A stretch of 64,000 nucleotides of DNA, taken from JBMNCQ01 sp049366715 (lineage in GTDB: Bacteria > Bacillota > Peptococcia > Peptococcales > BICA1-8). The translations under genes were made by a program, and so were the position numbers. Shown one piece after another: positions 1 through 8,347 of the stretch. Position 1 is the stretch's first letter. Every line of letters begins with the position of its first letter. The DNA lies in the NCBI GenBank assembly GCA_049366715.1, contig JBMNCQ010000022.1:52233-116232 (forward strand), in the 5' to 3' direction. The notes below the pieces were generated by a model, which saw only the letters and a program-made list of their open reading frames with translations, was not told the origin of the DNA and searched no databases.

Positions 1-108
1 TAAGGCTTTATATTTATCCTGTAAAGTCCCTTCCTCTATCCTTTTACCGGTAATCCACTCGAATTTTTCTATATAAAGTTTCTTAAACTGTTCCGCAGAA
101 ATTATCAT
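1..108 (-). CDS. glgP: Glycogen/maltodextrin phosphorylase, N-terminal fragment (runs off the window)
   Basis: Only the first 36 codons are present, starting at an ATG directly after the glgB stop codon, so the two genes are translationally adjacent. The visible residues (FKKLYIEKFEWITGKRIEE, then LQDKYKAL) resemble the N-terminal helix of bacterial glycogen phosphorylases, in which a Lys/Leu-rich helix is followed by a Tyr-Ala-Leu segment. Phosphorylase would release glucose-1-phosphate from the polymer branched by GlgB. Position after glgB supports the call, but the catalytic domain lies outside the window, so another glycogen gene cannot be excluded. Confidence 0.55.
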   Translation of the reverse strand, partial: MIISAEQFKKLYIEKFEWITGKRIEEGTLQDKYKAL

Positions 109-2004
109 TTATTCACCCTCTTCCTTTCTTTGTAAAAATATGACCGCTAAAGGAGGTATGGTCAATTCCAAGGAACATGACTGATTATGCCAGGATATTT
201 TTTCAGTTTCCAGATCAAGGGAATTCTTTTGTCCCGAACCGCCATATACCTCATCATCGCTGTTAAACACCTCTTGAAAAATGCCTTCATCAGGAACACC
301 CTGCCGAAAGTTTTGATAAGTAGCCGGGGTAAAATTACAAATTACAACTACTGATTCTTGCTTCTTTTTACCGTATCTTATAAAGCTGACAATACTCTGC
401 TCGGAGTTATCCGCATCCAGCCATTTAAAACCGTCCCAGTCGTGATCCTCTTCCCATAAGGCGGATATCTTTAAATACAACCGGTTTAATTCCCGGCAAA
501 AACGATGAAATTTCTGATGCATGGCAAATTTTTGCAACAAACCCCATTCTAAAGCTTCATAAAACCGCCATTCGATAAACTGGGCAAATTCACTGCCCAT
601 AAAAAAAAGTTTTTTCCCCGGATGGGCTATCATATAACTAAAGAGCAGCCTTAAATTAGCGAATTTCCGCCAGTAATCCCCGGGCATTTTTTCTATTAGA
701 GATTTTTTTCCGTGAACCATTTCATCATGGGATAAGGGCAGAATGAAGTTCTCCGTAAAAGCATACAACAGAGAAAAGGTAATTAATTTATGATGCTGTT
801 TTCGATAGAAAGGGTCTGTTTCCATATACCGCAGGACATCATTCATCCACCCCATATTCCATTTGTAGTTATAACCCAATCCGTCAAGATAGGTTGGTTT
901 TGTTACCAACGGCCAGGAGGTTGATTCCTCGGCAATCATTAAAGCTGCGGGGAAAAATTGAAAAACAGCTTCATTGAGCCTTTTCATAAACCGGACAGCG
1001 GCTACGTTTTCCCGGCCCCCGTACATATTTGGCCGCCATTCTCCTGCTTTTTTGCCATAGTCCAGATACAACATACTGGCAGCGGCATCTACACGGAGAC
1101 CGTCAACATGATACACATCAAACCAGAACACGGCATTAGAGATCAGGAAACTTCTTACTTCCGGCTTGCCATAATCAAAAGTCCAGGTGCCCCACTCCTT
1201 ATTTTCTCCTCCTTCATAAAGGGGCGTCCCATCGAATTTGCTTAAGCCATGACAATCTTTACAAAAATGACCGGGAACCCAGTCCAAAATGACACCGATT
1301 TTGTTCTGGTGACAGTAATCCACAAAATACATAAAATCCTCGGGTGAACCATAGCGGCTGGTTACTCCGTAGTACCCGGTTATCTGGTATCCCCAGGAAC
1401 CATCCAGGGGATGCTCCATCACAGGTAAAAGTTCCAGATGGGTATAACCCATTTCAGTCACATAATTCACCAGTTTTGTTGCCAGCTCACGATAATTCAG
1501 AAATTCTCCCTGAGCCCCTCTCTTCCAGGAGCCTAAATGAACTTCGTAAATATTCAGGGGTTTTCCAAGAATAGAGTCGGTAGTTTTCCTGCTGTGGACC
1601 CATTCGCCATCCTGCCAATAGTAATTGTTAAGGTCATATATTATCGAAGCGGTCCGGGGCCGGAGTTCAAAATAAAATCCAAAAGGATCGGCTTTTTGGA
1701 AAACATCTCCCGTGCAGGTGTGAATTTCATATTTATACAGTTCCCCGGACCGGAGCCCCGGTACGAAAAGGGACCAGATCCCGGACAAACTTATCTTTTC
1801 CATTGCATGCTCCTGCCCCTGCCAATGGTTAAAATCACCTACTACTTTTACTGCCCGGGCCTGAGGCGCCCAAAGAGTGAACCGAACGCCCGGAACGTCA
1901 TTTTCCTCAACAAAATGGGCTCCGAATAATCTATATCCATTAAATAAATTCCCTTCATGAAAAAGATAAACATCCTCCGGATTCAATTGACCTGTTTTAA
2001 CCAT
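109..2004 (-). CDS. glgB: 1,4-alpha-glucan branching enzyme
   Basis: Cytosolic enzyme that cuts alpha-1,4-glucan and makes alpha-1,6 branches during glycogen synthesis (GH13). An N-terminal CBM48-like beta domain (about residues 20-115, including FTLWAPQARAVKVVGDFNHW) precedes the barrel. The GH13 signature regions are visible: VILDWVPGHF near 238-247, DGLRVDAAASML with nucleophile Asp306, IAEEST with the acid/base Glu at about 359, and LSHDEMVHGKKS further on. Length of 631 aa is normal for the family. The ATG at 2004 has AAGGTGG about 8 bases upstream. The next gene begins at the stop codon and is probably a phosphorylase, making a glycogen operon. Upstream 2005-2110 is very AT-rich and probably holds the promoter. 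Confidence 0.95.
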   Translation of the reverse strand: MVKTGQLNPEDVYLFHEGNLFNGYRLFGAHFVEENDVPGVRFTLWAPQARAVKVVGDFNHWQGQEHAMEKISLSGIWSLFVPGLRSGELYKYEIHTCTGDVFQKADPFGFYFELRPRTASIIYDLNNYYWQDGEWVHSRKTTDSILGKPLNIYEVHLGSWKRGAQGEFLNYRELATKLVNYVTEMGYTHLELLPVMEHPLDGSWGYQITGYYGVTSRYGSPEDFMYFVDYCHQNKIGVILDWVPGHFCKDCHGLSKFDGTPLYEGGENKEWGTWTFDYGKPEVRSFLISNAVFWFDVYHVDGLRVDAAASMLYLDYGKKAGEWRPNMYGGRENVAAVRFMKRLNEAVFQFFPAALMIAEESTSWPLVTKPTYLDGLGYNYKWNMGWMNDVLRYMETDPFYRKQHHKLITFSLLYAFTENFILPLSHDEMVHGKKSLIEKMPGDYWRKFANLRLLFSYMIAHPGKKLFFMGSEFAQFIEWRFYEALEWGLLQKFAMHQKFHRFCRELNRLYLKISALWEEDHDWDGFKWLDADNSEQSIVSFIRYGKKKQESVVVICNFTPATYQNFRQGVPDEGIFQEVFNSDDEVYGGSGQKNSLDLETEKISWHNQSCSLELTIPPLAVIFLQRKEEGE

Positions 2005-2232
2005 TACGATTCCACCTTAATAATTCTCACAATTTTATATAATATAAAATTTTTTTAACTTTATGCTTTTATTACCCGAAAATAACGAAATTATAAACTT
2101 TCAAATTCAAATTTATTTTTTAAAAAAAGACACCTTATATATATAAATTAAAGCCTTCATCCGGATTACCACCGGCTTTTCCTGCAAGCTAAAATCATTA
2201 TTTCATTATCAGAGTTTTCCGGACTAAAAAAT

Positions 2233-2259
2233 AAACCGGAGTCATACCGACTCCGGTTT
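2233..2259 (-). terminator. Rho-independent terminator
   Basis: An 11-bp perfect inverted repeat (AAACCGGAGTC / GACTCCGGTTT, loop 2244-2248) is followed on the minus strand by TATTTTTTAG. The stem touches the stop codon of the small gene at 2259-2522. The rest of 2005-2232 is AT-rich and holds no gene that I can support. Confidence 0.85.
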
Positions 2260-2522
2260 TAGCTTACCTTTTCCAGATAATAGACTACATAAGCTTCATC
2301 AACATTCGTTTTGATTAGTTCCATCACATCCGGCCCTACGGATACTTCTCCAAATAAATTAAAGGGCGATTGGACATCAAAATCTTCTTCCTCGGTCACT
2401 TTATGAATATCTACCCTGGGATTCATATCATGATCAGGTTTGATTTGCAACTGCAAGTATTTTTCCTTAGCCTCACCATCGTCTTTTGCAAAAATAATTC
2501 TAGTGTGAGTTGGATGTTCCAC
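2259..2522 (-). CDS. Small conserved-looking hypothetical protein (87 aa)
   Basis: I do not recognise the family. The protein is acidic and soluble, begins VEHPTHTRIIFAKDDGEAK and ends VVYYLEKVS, with no membrane segment or signal peptide. The frame is open further upstream to 2579, but an AAAGGAGGGAT ribosome site lies 10 bases before the GTG at 2522, which decides the start. It has its own terminator overlapping the stop codon, and it is transcribed divergently from the class V aminotransferase at 2809. Good ribosome site and terminator make it a real gene; its role is unknown. Confidence 0.75.
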   Translation of the reverse strand: MEHPTHTRIIFAKDDGEAKEKYLQLQIKPDHDMNPRVDIHKVTEEEDFDVQSPFNLFGEVSVGPDVMELIKTNVDEAYVVYYLEKVS

Positions 2523-2808
2523 TATTATTATCCCTCCTTTTATGACTGTCGTGAACATTATATCATCTGCCGTCTGCAAGTTTTATAAAATACATTTATA
2601 CTACCCATTACGAAACTGTTCTCCGGCAAGAAATAACCCTCAGAGATTAACATGCACAGGTTTCCTAAAAACATTTTCCCTCCGGACACGGATATTCTCC
2701 CGATTGTTGCACATTTCTCTTTATTGTTGAATAAGATATAACTGCTTCCGTTACATTCCCCGCTATCTTCGGTTAGCAAAAATAACTGGTTTAGGTGGTG
2801 AGCGCCTT

Positions 2809-4182
2809 ATGAATTTGACTTTTTTCCGGCCTAATTTCCGTAATCTGGTTGTCGGCATCGATACACAAGTTCCTTTGCAGAACGGCCGGCAGACAACTGC
2901 CGTGAACTTTGATAATGCAGCGTCGACTCCCCCCTTTGTCGCTGTCCTTAATGAAATTATCGCCTACTGTCCCTGGTATTCTTCCATCCACCGGGGAAAA
3001 GGTTATAAATCACAGTTTTCTTCCCATTTATACGATGAATCCCGGAGAAAAATCGCTGAATTTGTTCATGCTGACGCACAAGAAAAAAGCATCATCTTTG
3101 TCAAAAACACGACTGAGGCCATTAATAAGCTTTCCTACCGTCTTTATGAGGAAATAAAAGACGGTATGGTCCTTGCTACTGCCATGGAGCATCATTCCAA
3201 CGATTTACCCTGGCGCAATAAATGCCAAAAAGTAGTTTATGGCAATGTGGACCAACAGGGTAAACTAGACCTTAACGATTTAGAAGATAAATTAAAAAAG
3301 CACCACGGTAAAATTAAGCTGGTTGCAATTACCGGCGCTTCTAATGTTACCGGAAATACCAATCCTGTTCACCTGGTTGCTTCATTAGCTCATCAATACG
3401 GGGCCAAAATTTTAGTTGACGGGGCCCAGCTCGTTCCCCATGCCCCAATTGACATGCAAGGCCGCCGCCCTGGGGAACATCTTGACTATCTTGCCTTTTC
3501 AGCACATAAAATGTATGCCCCCTTTGGCACAGGGGTATTGATCGGCCCCCGGAATACTTTTTCCGCAGGTGCACCGGAATACAGAGGGGGAGGTACGATT
3601 AACCTGGTAACCCATGATTATATCGCCTGGGCCGACCCGCCGGAAAAGGAAGAAGCGGGTACACCAAATGTCATCGGGGTAGTCGCTTTAGTAAAAGCAA
3701 TAGAAACTCTGCAGAAAATCGGCATGGCCAATATAGAAAAGTATGAATTGAACCTGACTGACTATGCGTTACGTAAATTAAGAAGGATACCCGATTTACA
3801 AATCTACGGCAATTCCAGAAACACGCATGAAAGGGTAGGCATTATTTCATTTAATCTCAAAGAACTAAGCCATGACCTAACTGCCGATATACTGTCCCAT
3901 GAAGCAGGCATAGCGGTACGCAACGGCTGTTTTTGTGCCAACCCCTATGTGCAGCAATTATTACATGTTCCTCCGGAAGAAATGCAAAAATACATTCAAA
4001 ATCCCGGTCTGCCCCATCCCGGTATGGTAAGGGTCAGCTTTGGATTATATAATACCTATGGCGAAATCGATCAGCTTGCCGATACCCTTAATCTTATCGT
4101 ACAAAACAAAAGATTTTTTCAAAAAAAATATCAAGGGAAAAATACCTATCGTCCGGAACCATTCCACATGCTCTTCCGCTAA
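2809..4182 (+). CDS. Class V aminotransferase / cysteine desulfurase-like enzyme
   Basis: PLP enzyme of the SufS/NifS branch. Seen in the sequence: the substrate-binding loop MEHHSNDLPW (about 126-135), VDGAQLVPH with the PLP-contacting Asp near 204, SAHKMYAPFGTG with Schiff-base Lys234, and RNGCFC with Cys374 and Cys376 where desulfurases carry the catalytic Cys. At 457 aa it is longer than a typical SufS (about 405), with extra N- and C-terminal segments. A GGTGGTGAG ribosome site precedes the ATG. The next gene encodes a DsrE-like protein, so the pair may mobilise and relay sulfur. No sufU, iscU or mnmA gene adjoins it, so this is probably not the housekeeping Fe-S desulfurase. Substrate is not shown by sequence alone. 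Confidence 0.8.
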   Translation: MNLTFFRPNFRNLVVGIDTQVPLQNGRQTTAVNFDNAASTPPFVAVLNEIIAYCPWYSSIHRGKGYKSQFSSHLYDESRRKIAEFVHADAQEKSIIFVKNTTEAINKLSYRLYEEIKDGMVLATAMEHHSNDLPWRNKCQKVVYGNVDQQGKLDLNDLEDKLKKHHGKIKLVAITGASNVTGNTNPVHLVASLAHQYGAKILVDGAQLVPHAPIDMQGRRPGEHLDYLAFSAHKMYAPFGTGVLIGPRNTFSAGAPEYRGGGTINLVTHDYIAWADPPEKEEAGTPNVIGVVALVKAIETLQKIGMANIEKYELNLTDYALRKLRRIPDLQIYGNSRNTHERVGIISFNLKELSHDLTADILSHEAGIAVRNGCFCANPYVQQLLHVPPEEMQKYIQNPGLPHPGMVRVSFGLYNTYGEIDQLADTLNLIVQNKRFFQKKYQGKNTYRPEPFHMLFR

Positions 4183-4334
4183 AAGAGGGCTTTGCTTTTA
4201 AGGACTTCATTACCGGTAGCCGGCAGAAAACCCGGCCATAACACAGGATAAATGACCGACCGCCCTTTTCCACTAATAATATTGTACTTTTTTAGCCAGA
4301 ATAATCTTGAGATAGAATTTGAGGGGGTATTATT

Positions 4335-4811
4335 TTGGCTAAAAAAGTTAACCTGCTTATGTTTAGTTCCGACTATGATAAAGCATTGGCTGCCCTGATT
4401 CTCGCTAATTCCGCCCGGGAAATAGAAGCCGATGTGACAATGTTTTTTGCTTTTTGGGGGCTTTTTTTACTAAGAGATCCGGAAAAAATGACACTGGAAG
4501 ATAAAAGTTCCTATGAGAAAATGTTTGGCATGATGACACCTAAAGGTCCCCGGGAATTGCCCCTCTCCAAAATGAATTTCAGCGGACTCGGGAAATCTAT
4601 GCTTTTGGAAATGATGGAGGACGATGATGCCCCGCCCCTGGAGGCATTCCTTAAAGGTGCGCAAAAAAAAGGCGTTAAATTTTACGGGTGTAAATTATCT
4701 GTGGAAATTATGGGTTTTCAAAAAGAAGAACTGATTCCCGAGCTGGAAATCGTAGATGCCAAAACATACCTGGAAGATGCCATGAACTCCGATATGCAGC
4801 TTTTTATCTAA
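4335..4811 (+). CDS. DsrE/DsrF/DrsH-like family protein
   Basis: A 158-aa protein with the DsrE-like fold pattern: an N-terminal strand VNLLMFSSDYDKALAALILA, then the hydrophobic ADVTMFFAFWGLFLL segment typical of the DsrE-like (peroxiredoxin-like) group, and a later VKFYGCKLSVEIMG strand containing a Cys at a position where family members carry a persulfide Cys. The start is TTG at 4335 behind GAGGGGGT. It follows the desulfurase-like gene by about 150 bases and precedes the DUF421 gene by 13 bases. Role in sulfur transfer is inferred from family and neighbour, not proved. Confidence 0.8.
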   Translation: MAKKVNLLMFSSDYDKALAALILANSAREIEADVTMFFAFWGLFLLRDPEKMTLEDKSSYEKMFGMMTPKGPRELPLSKMNFSGLGKSMLLEMMEDDDAPPLEAFLKGAQKKGVKFYGCKLSVEIMGFQKEELIPELEIVDAKTYLEDAMNSDMQLFI

Positions 4812-4824
4812 AGGGAGTGTCTCC

Positions 4825-5529
4825 ATGGATAGTTCGGTTTTCTTCAGAGTTTTGCTCTCCTTTTTTGTTCTTTGGCTGGGAATCAGGATTTTAGGCAAGA
4901 AAGAGATGGGCCAGCTTACTTATTACAATATGGGCCTTGCCGCTGCTATGGGAAGTCTTTCCGCAGACCTGGCAATAGACCGAAGCGCAAATTTCACCGT
5001 ACCATTATTTGCTTTAGTCACCTTTTTTGCCATGACATTTATCTTTGGTTATCTCTCCGTATATTCGTTATCCGCACGGAAACTGCTGGAAGGAGCTCCG
5101 ACAATAGTCGTTTCTAAAGGTGAAATTCTGGAAGATAATCTGCAGAATTTAAGAATGTCTACCGATATCCTGATGACAAAACTGCGGGAAAATCAAGCTT
5201 TTGCTGTTGCCGATGTGGAATATGCCATAATGGAAACCGACGGTAAACTTAGTGTGCTCCTTAAACCTGAAAAACAGCCTGTCACTCCTAAAACCATGTT
5301 TCTTAAAGTCCCCTTTCAGCAACTTCCTACCGATATCATTAAGGACGGAACGATTATCGAAGAAAATCTCCTTAAGCTGGGCGTAACCAAAAGCTGGCTG
5401 TTGGAAAAAATTCCCGCACAAGATATTGCGGATATTTCCCAGATAGTTTTAGCCCAAATAGATACATCCGGACAAATTTATATCGATTATGAAACCGACA
5501 GGTTAACAGCTAAAACTACTTTATCCTAA
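4825..5529 (+). CDS. DUF421 family membrane protein (YetF/YrbG-like)
   Basis: An N-terminal part with three hydrophobic segments (about residues 6-23, 32-48 and 58-78) is followed by the conserved soluble DUF421 domain, visible as LLEGAPTIVVSKGEILEDNL and LRMSTDILMTKLRE. In Bacillus, YetF-type proteins occur in spore and membrane biology, but the biochemical role is not established. It lies 13 bases after the DsrE-like gene, with AAAGGGAGTG as ribosome site, and the two are likely cotranscribed. Length (234 aa) matches the family. Confidence 0.88.
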   Translation: MDSSVFFRVLLSFFVLWLGIRILGKKEMGQLTYYNMGLAAAMGSLSADLAIDRSANFTVPLFALVTFFAMTFIFGYLSVYSLSARKLLEGAPTIVVSKGEILEDNLQNLRMSTDILMTKLRENQAFAVADVEYAIMETDGKLSVLLKPEKQPVTPKTMFLKVPFQQLPTDIIKDGTIIEENLLKLGVTKSWLLEKIPAQDIADISQIVLAQIDTSGQIYIDYETDRLTAKTTLS

Positions 5530-5633
5530 ATCACAACTAACAAAAGGCTGCTGCAGGATTTTTCTTCATTCCCTTAAAACACCAGCCTTTAGCTCTGCAT
5601 CCTTCTAGCTATTGATCATTACAGCTCCTTATG

Positions 5634-5664
5634 AACAAACCGGCTTCCGTTAAGCCGGTTTGTT
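5634..5664. terminator. Bidirectional terminator between convergent genes
   Basis: A 13-bp perfect stem (AACAAACCGGCTT / AAGCCGGTTTGTT) with a 5-base loop. It serves the plus-strand DUF421 operon and overlaps the end of the minus-strand gene that starts at 6088. A second, weaker pairing (AAAGGCTG near 5543 with CAGCCTTT near 5583) lies just upstream. Confidence 0.8.
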
Positions 5665-6088
5665 AATGAATAAAATATTTATAAAAATAATCCGGTTCCT
5701 CTTCAGCAAATTTCTCACTAATAATGGCGCGAAGTTCTAAAAGGGCAGCCAGGTCTTCCCGCAGATCATTCAGGTGCTCTTGAACAATTCGCGAACTTGC
5801 TTCTAAATCAGCCGTTAAACCATGGCCGGCTGTTGTCCCGGCCAAAATCCCGTTCCTGATAAGACTGCCGTTTACCTCTAATAACCTGATCTTTTCTCCC
5901 CTGATCTCATCATTTGTCTTAACTATGTGCATATCCAGTATTTGCAACATCTTATTATCCGCCAAAGGTAACTCTTTTACGGCAGCAAACATTTCTAAAA
6001 AAAGTTTATCTGTTGCGGCCGTTCTCAGGCCGGCCTTTTTGAGCCGGCAAAAACCGTCGATCCACCGGGAAACCACCGCTATTTCCAT
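5663..6088 (-). CDS. Hypothetical protein, helical (141 aa)
   Basis: I do not recognise the family. The protein is predicted to be mostly helical and soluble, with Leu/Glu-rich segments such as EHLNDLREDLAALLELR near the C-terminus, and no signal peptide. The frame stays open a few codons upstream to a GTG at 6097, but AAGGGTG lies 6 bases before the ATG at 6088, which I choose. It starts 63 bases after the lipase gene on the same strand and could be the last gene of that operon. Confidence 0.65.
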   Translation of the reverse strand: MEIAVVSRWIDGFCRLKKAGLRTAATDKLFLEMFAAVKELPLADNKMLQILDMHIVKTNDEIRGEKIRLLEVNGSLIRNGILAGTTAGHGLTADLEASSRIVQEHLNDLREDLAALLELRAIISEKFAEEEPDYFYKYFIH

Positions 6089-6151
6089 AACTAACACCCT
6101 TAAATCAATTCTTACCTCTATGATATTACTCAGGGAGCAAAAAGGTGTATC

Positions 6152-6985
6152 TCAAAGATGCCTGTGAGAATCCAGCCAGGAAACGATAAATTTATAGAAT
6201 TCTTCTTTAATAAATTCATGATGCAATTCATGAAACTGCCCCGGCCAGAGCCTAAGAGTACACTGGGAAATTCCCTCGGCAAAATCCTCACTGCTTTGGG
6301 GTGATGTAATTCCGTCCTCTGTACCATGCATTAATAATAAAGGCAGGGAGAATTCCTGATGATGATCCAGGGCCCAGTGTCCTGCCCGGAAGGCTTCGAA
6401 AAATAATCTAACGGAAATTTTATTATGAACGAAGGGGTCTCTTTGGTATTCTTCAACTACCTGCAGGTCATGGGATAAAGCCCGGGCACTTATTCCGTTA
6501 TGCTGGGAAAAGGAAGGCCAGAATAAATCGATAATCTCCCCCAGGGCAATTTTAAAAATCGGCGGATCCAGAGTCAGCTTCAGCCAGGGGCTGGTGACAA
6601 TCACACCTTTTAGGTCCGGCCTGCGGCGTAATACATAGTTTAAGGTCAAATTCCCGCCCAAACTGTGTCCATATAAAAATTGCGCTTTACAAGGATATCT
6701 CACCCGGGCTTCCTGGAGAAGGTGTTCAATATCATTCAGCAAAAATTCATAAGAGGGGGTATGCCCCCTCTTGCCCCCGGATTTACCGGAACCTCTTAAA
6801 TCACAGGTAAAAAACACATACCCCTGTTCGGTAATCTCCCCGGCCAAATCCCCGTACCGGCCGCTGTGCTCTCCTAAGCCATGGATAAAATTGACCACAC
6901 CTTTACTCTCGGTTTCCGGTTCCCAGTATTGCGCAAAAATAGTAATGCCGTCCGGCGTTACCCAGGTATACTCATGCCGCATCAC
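6152..6985 (-). CDS. Alpha/beta hydrolase, monoacylglycerol lipase/lysophospholipase type
   Basis: Serine hydrolase of the Hydrolase_4 group. Seen: the oxyanion region NFIHGLGEHSGRYG (about 34-47), CDLRGSGKSGG, nucleophile elbow YGHSLGGN (Ser near 107), acid Asp in LMHGTEDGITSP, and a late His in WPGQFHELHHE. No signal peptide, so it probably acts on monoacyl lipids in the cytosol or at the membrane. AGGAGG precedes overlapping GTG and ATG starts. The upstream metallophosphoesterase ends 9 bases before, so the two form an operon. The exact substrate is not deducible. Confidence 0.88.
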   Translation of the reverse strand: MMRHEYTWVTPDGITIFAQYWEPETESKGVVNFIHGLGEHSGRYGDLAGEITEQGYVFFTCDLRGSGKSGGKRGHTPSYEFLLNDIEHLLQEARVRYPCKAQFLYGHSLGGNLTLNYVLRRRPDLKGVIVTSPWLKLTLDPPIFKIALGEIIDLFWPSFSQHNGISARALSHDLQVVEEYQRDPFVHNKISVRLFFEAFRAGHWALDHHQEFSLPLLLMHGTEDGITSPQSSEDFAEGISQCTLRLWPGQFHELHHEFIKEEFYKFIVSWLDSHRHL

Positions 6986-6994
6986 ATGTGCCTC

Positions 6995-8164
6995 CTACTT
7001 ATTACTACCGGAAAAAGTCAGGTAAATATCAACGATTTCGGGATAATTGCCAATCCTGACCGGTGGTCCCCAGGTACCGTATCCCGACGAGACAATTACC
7101 TGTAAATCCGCCTTTTTTAAATAACCCCAGTCCACCTCAAAAATTCTCCTGGTAATATAATTGTTCGGAAAAAACTGACCCCGATGGGTATGACCCGATA
7201 GCTGCAAATCTACCCCGGCCTCCCGGGCCTCATCCAAATTTTTCGGCTGATGGTCCAAAAGGATTACCGGCAATGCTTTATCCGCTGCGGCCAGAATTTG
7301 GGACAGAGGCTTGCGGGCCGGCCCTTGGAAGTGATTAACAGAGAGATCATTCCTGCCGGCTAAGTAAAAGCTGTTATTAACGAATTGACACTCATCCCTT
7401 AATACTTTGACTCCTGCTTGTTCCAGATGGACAACAATCTCTTCGGCGTGACCGCCGATATATTCATGATTGCCCAGAACAGCATAACTGCCCAAAGGTG
7501 CATTCAGCTTTGCAAAAGTTTCCGCCATTTTTTGTTCAACCAGGATATTCACATTTTCATCAACAATATCGCCGGCAAAGACCACAACGTCGGGTTTAAG
7601 CTTATTAATCCCGGTCACCATCGTCTTGAGGCGTTCATGATCAACAACCCGGCCCAAATGAATATCGGAAAGAAGAACCAGATGGACTTTGCTCATGTTG
7701 GTTACTTTCTTGGAGATTGTAATATCATAACGGGTAATATGAGGATTACGGGCATTCCAGGTACCATAAGCCAAAAGAAAACAAATGACACCGACAATAA
7801 TAAACCCCAAAATTAAAGAAACCTGCGGGTTTCCGCTAATATGATCGGGCAAAATACCGATCCTGCGGTTGATTAATCTGAAGAGATCGATTACCGGCAG
7901 GATGATTAAAAAATAATACATCGCTGCCATCCAGTAGCCGCCTATCAGCGCCAGATACTTGCCGTTAAAACCCTTGATAAACCTTTCTCCCAATCTGCCT
8001 AAAATATAAGCACCAACAACCAGCCAGAAAATAAACCAGTAAATTTTTTTGAAGGGGAAAACACTGCCGAAGGCCTGCCAGCCCCTAAAGCCTATATAAT
8101 AATTCAGCAAACTATAAACAGCAAAGACAACTCCCATCATAAATAAGAAAAATCCTTGTCTCAT
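6995..8164 (-). CDS. Membrane-anchored metallophosphoesterase (YkuE/YaeI type)
   Basis: The N-terminal 140 residues hold four or so hydrophobic segments. The C-terminal half is a calcineurin-like phosphoesterase with all metal-binding blocks: LLSDIHLG, VVFAGDIVDEN, VLGNHEYIGG and LQLSGHTHRGQFFP. Family members hydrolyse phosphomonoesters or diesters, some of them lipid-linked such as UDP-diacylglucosamine; the substrate here is unknown. AGGGGAG lies just before the ATG. It is cotranscribed with the downstream lipase gene, which is compatible with a joint role in lipid turnover (inference). Confidence 0.9.
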   Translation of the reverse strand: MRQGFFLFMMGVVFAVYSLLNYYIGFRGWQAFGSVFPFKKIYWFIFWLVVGAYILGRLGERFIKGFNGKYLALIGGYWMAAMYYFLIILPVIDLFRLINRRIGILPDHISGNPQVSLILGFIIVGVICFLLAYGTWNARNPHITRYDITISKKVTNMSKVHLVLLSDIHLGRVVDHERLKTMVTGINKLKPDVVVFAGDIVDENVNILVEQKMAETFAKLNAPLGSYAVLGNHEYIGGHAEEIVVHLEQAGVKVLRDECQFVNNSFYLAGRNDLSVNHFQGPARKPLSQILAAADKALPVILLDHQPKNLDEAREAGVDLQLSGHTHRGQFFPNNYITRRIFEVDWGYLKKADLQVIVSSGYGTWGPPVRIGNYPEIVDIYLTFSGSNK

Positions 8165-8276
8165 ACTCCCCTGCTCCTCCTAAGCCGGCCTGGCGCTCTT
8201 TTTGCGAACAAGTTTTAAGCTGCAGGCAATCAGCAGCGGCCGCTGCCGCTTCAGCCGGTACCATTATGTATTTTAA

Positions 8277-8300
8277 AAGGCAGCGCAACCGCACTGCCTT
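8277..8300 (-). terminator. Rho-independent terminator of the aminotransferase gene
   Basis: The inverted repeat AAGGCAG...CTGCCTT with a near-perfect inner extension is followed on the minus strand by TTTTAAAAT, about 50 bases after the stop codon of the gene ending at 8348. Confidence 0.7.
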
Positions 8301-8347
8301 GATTCATATCATAAATTATAACCCTGATTTAGGTAAATTACACACAC

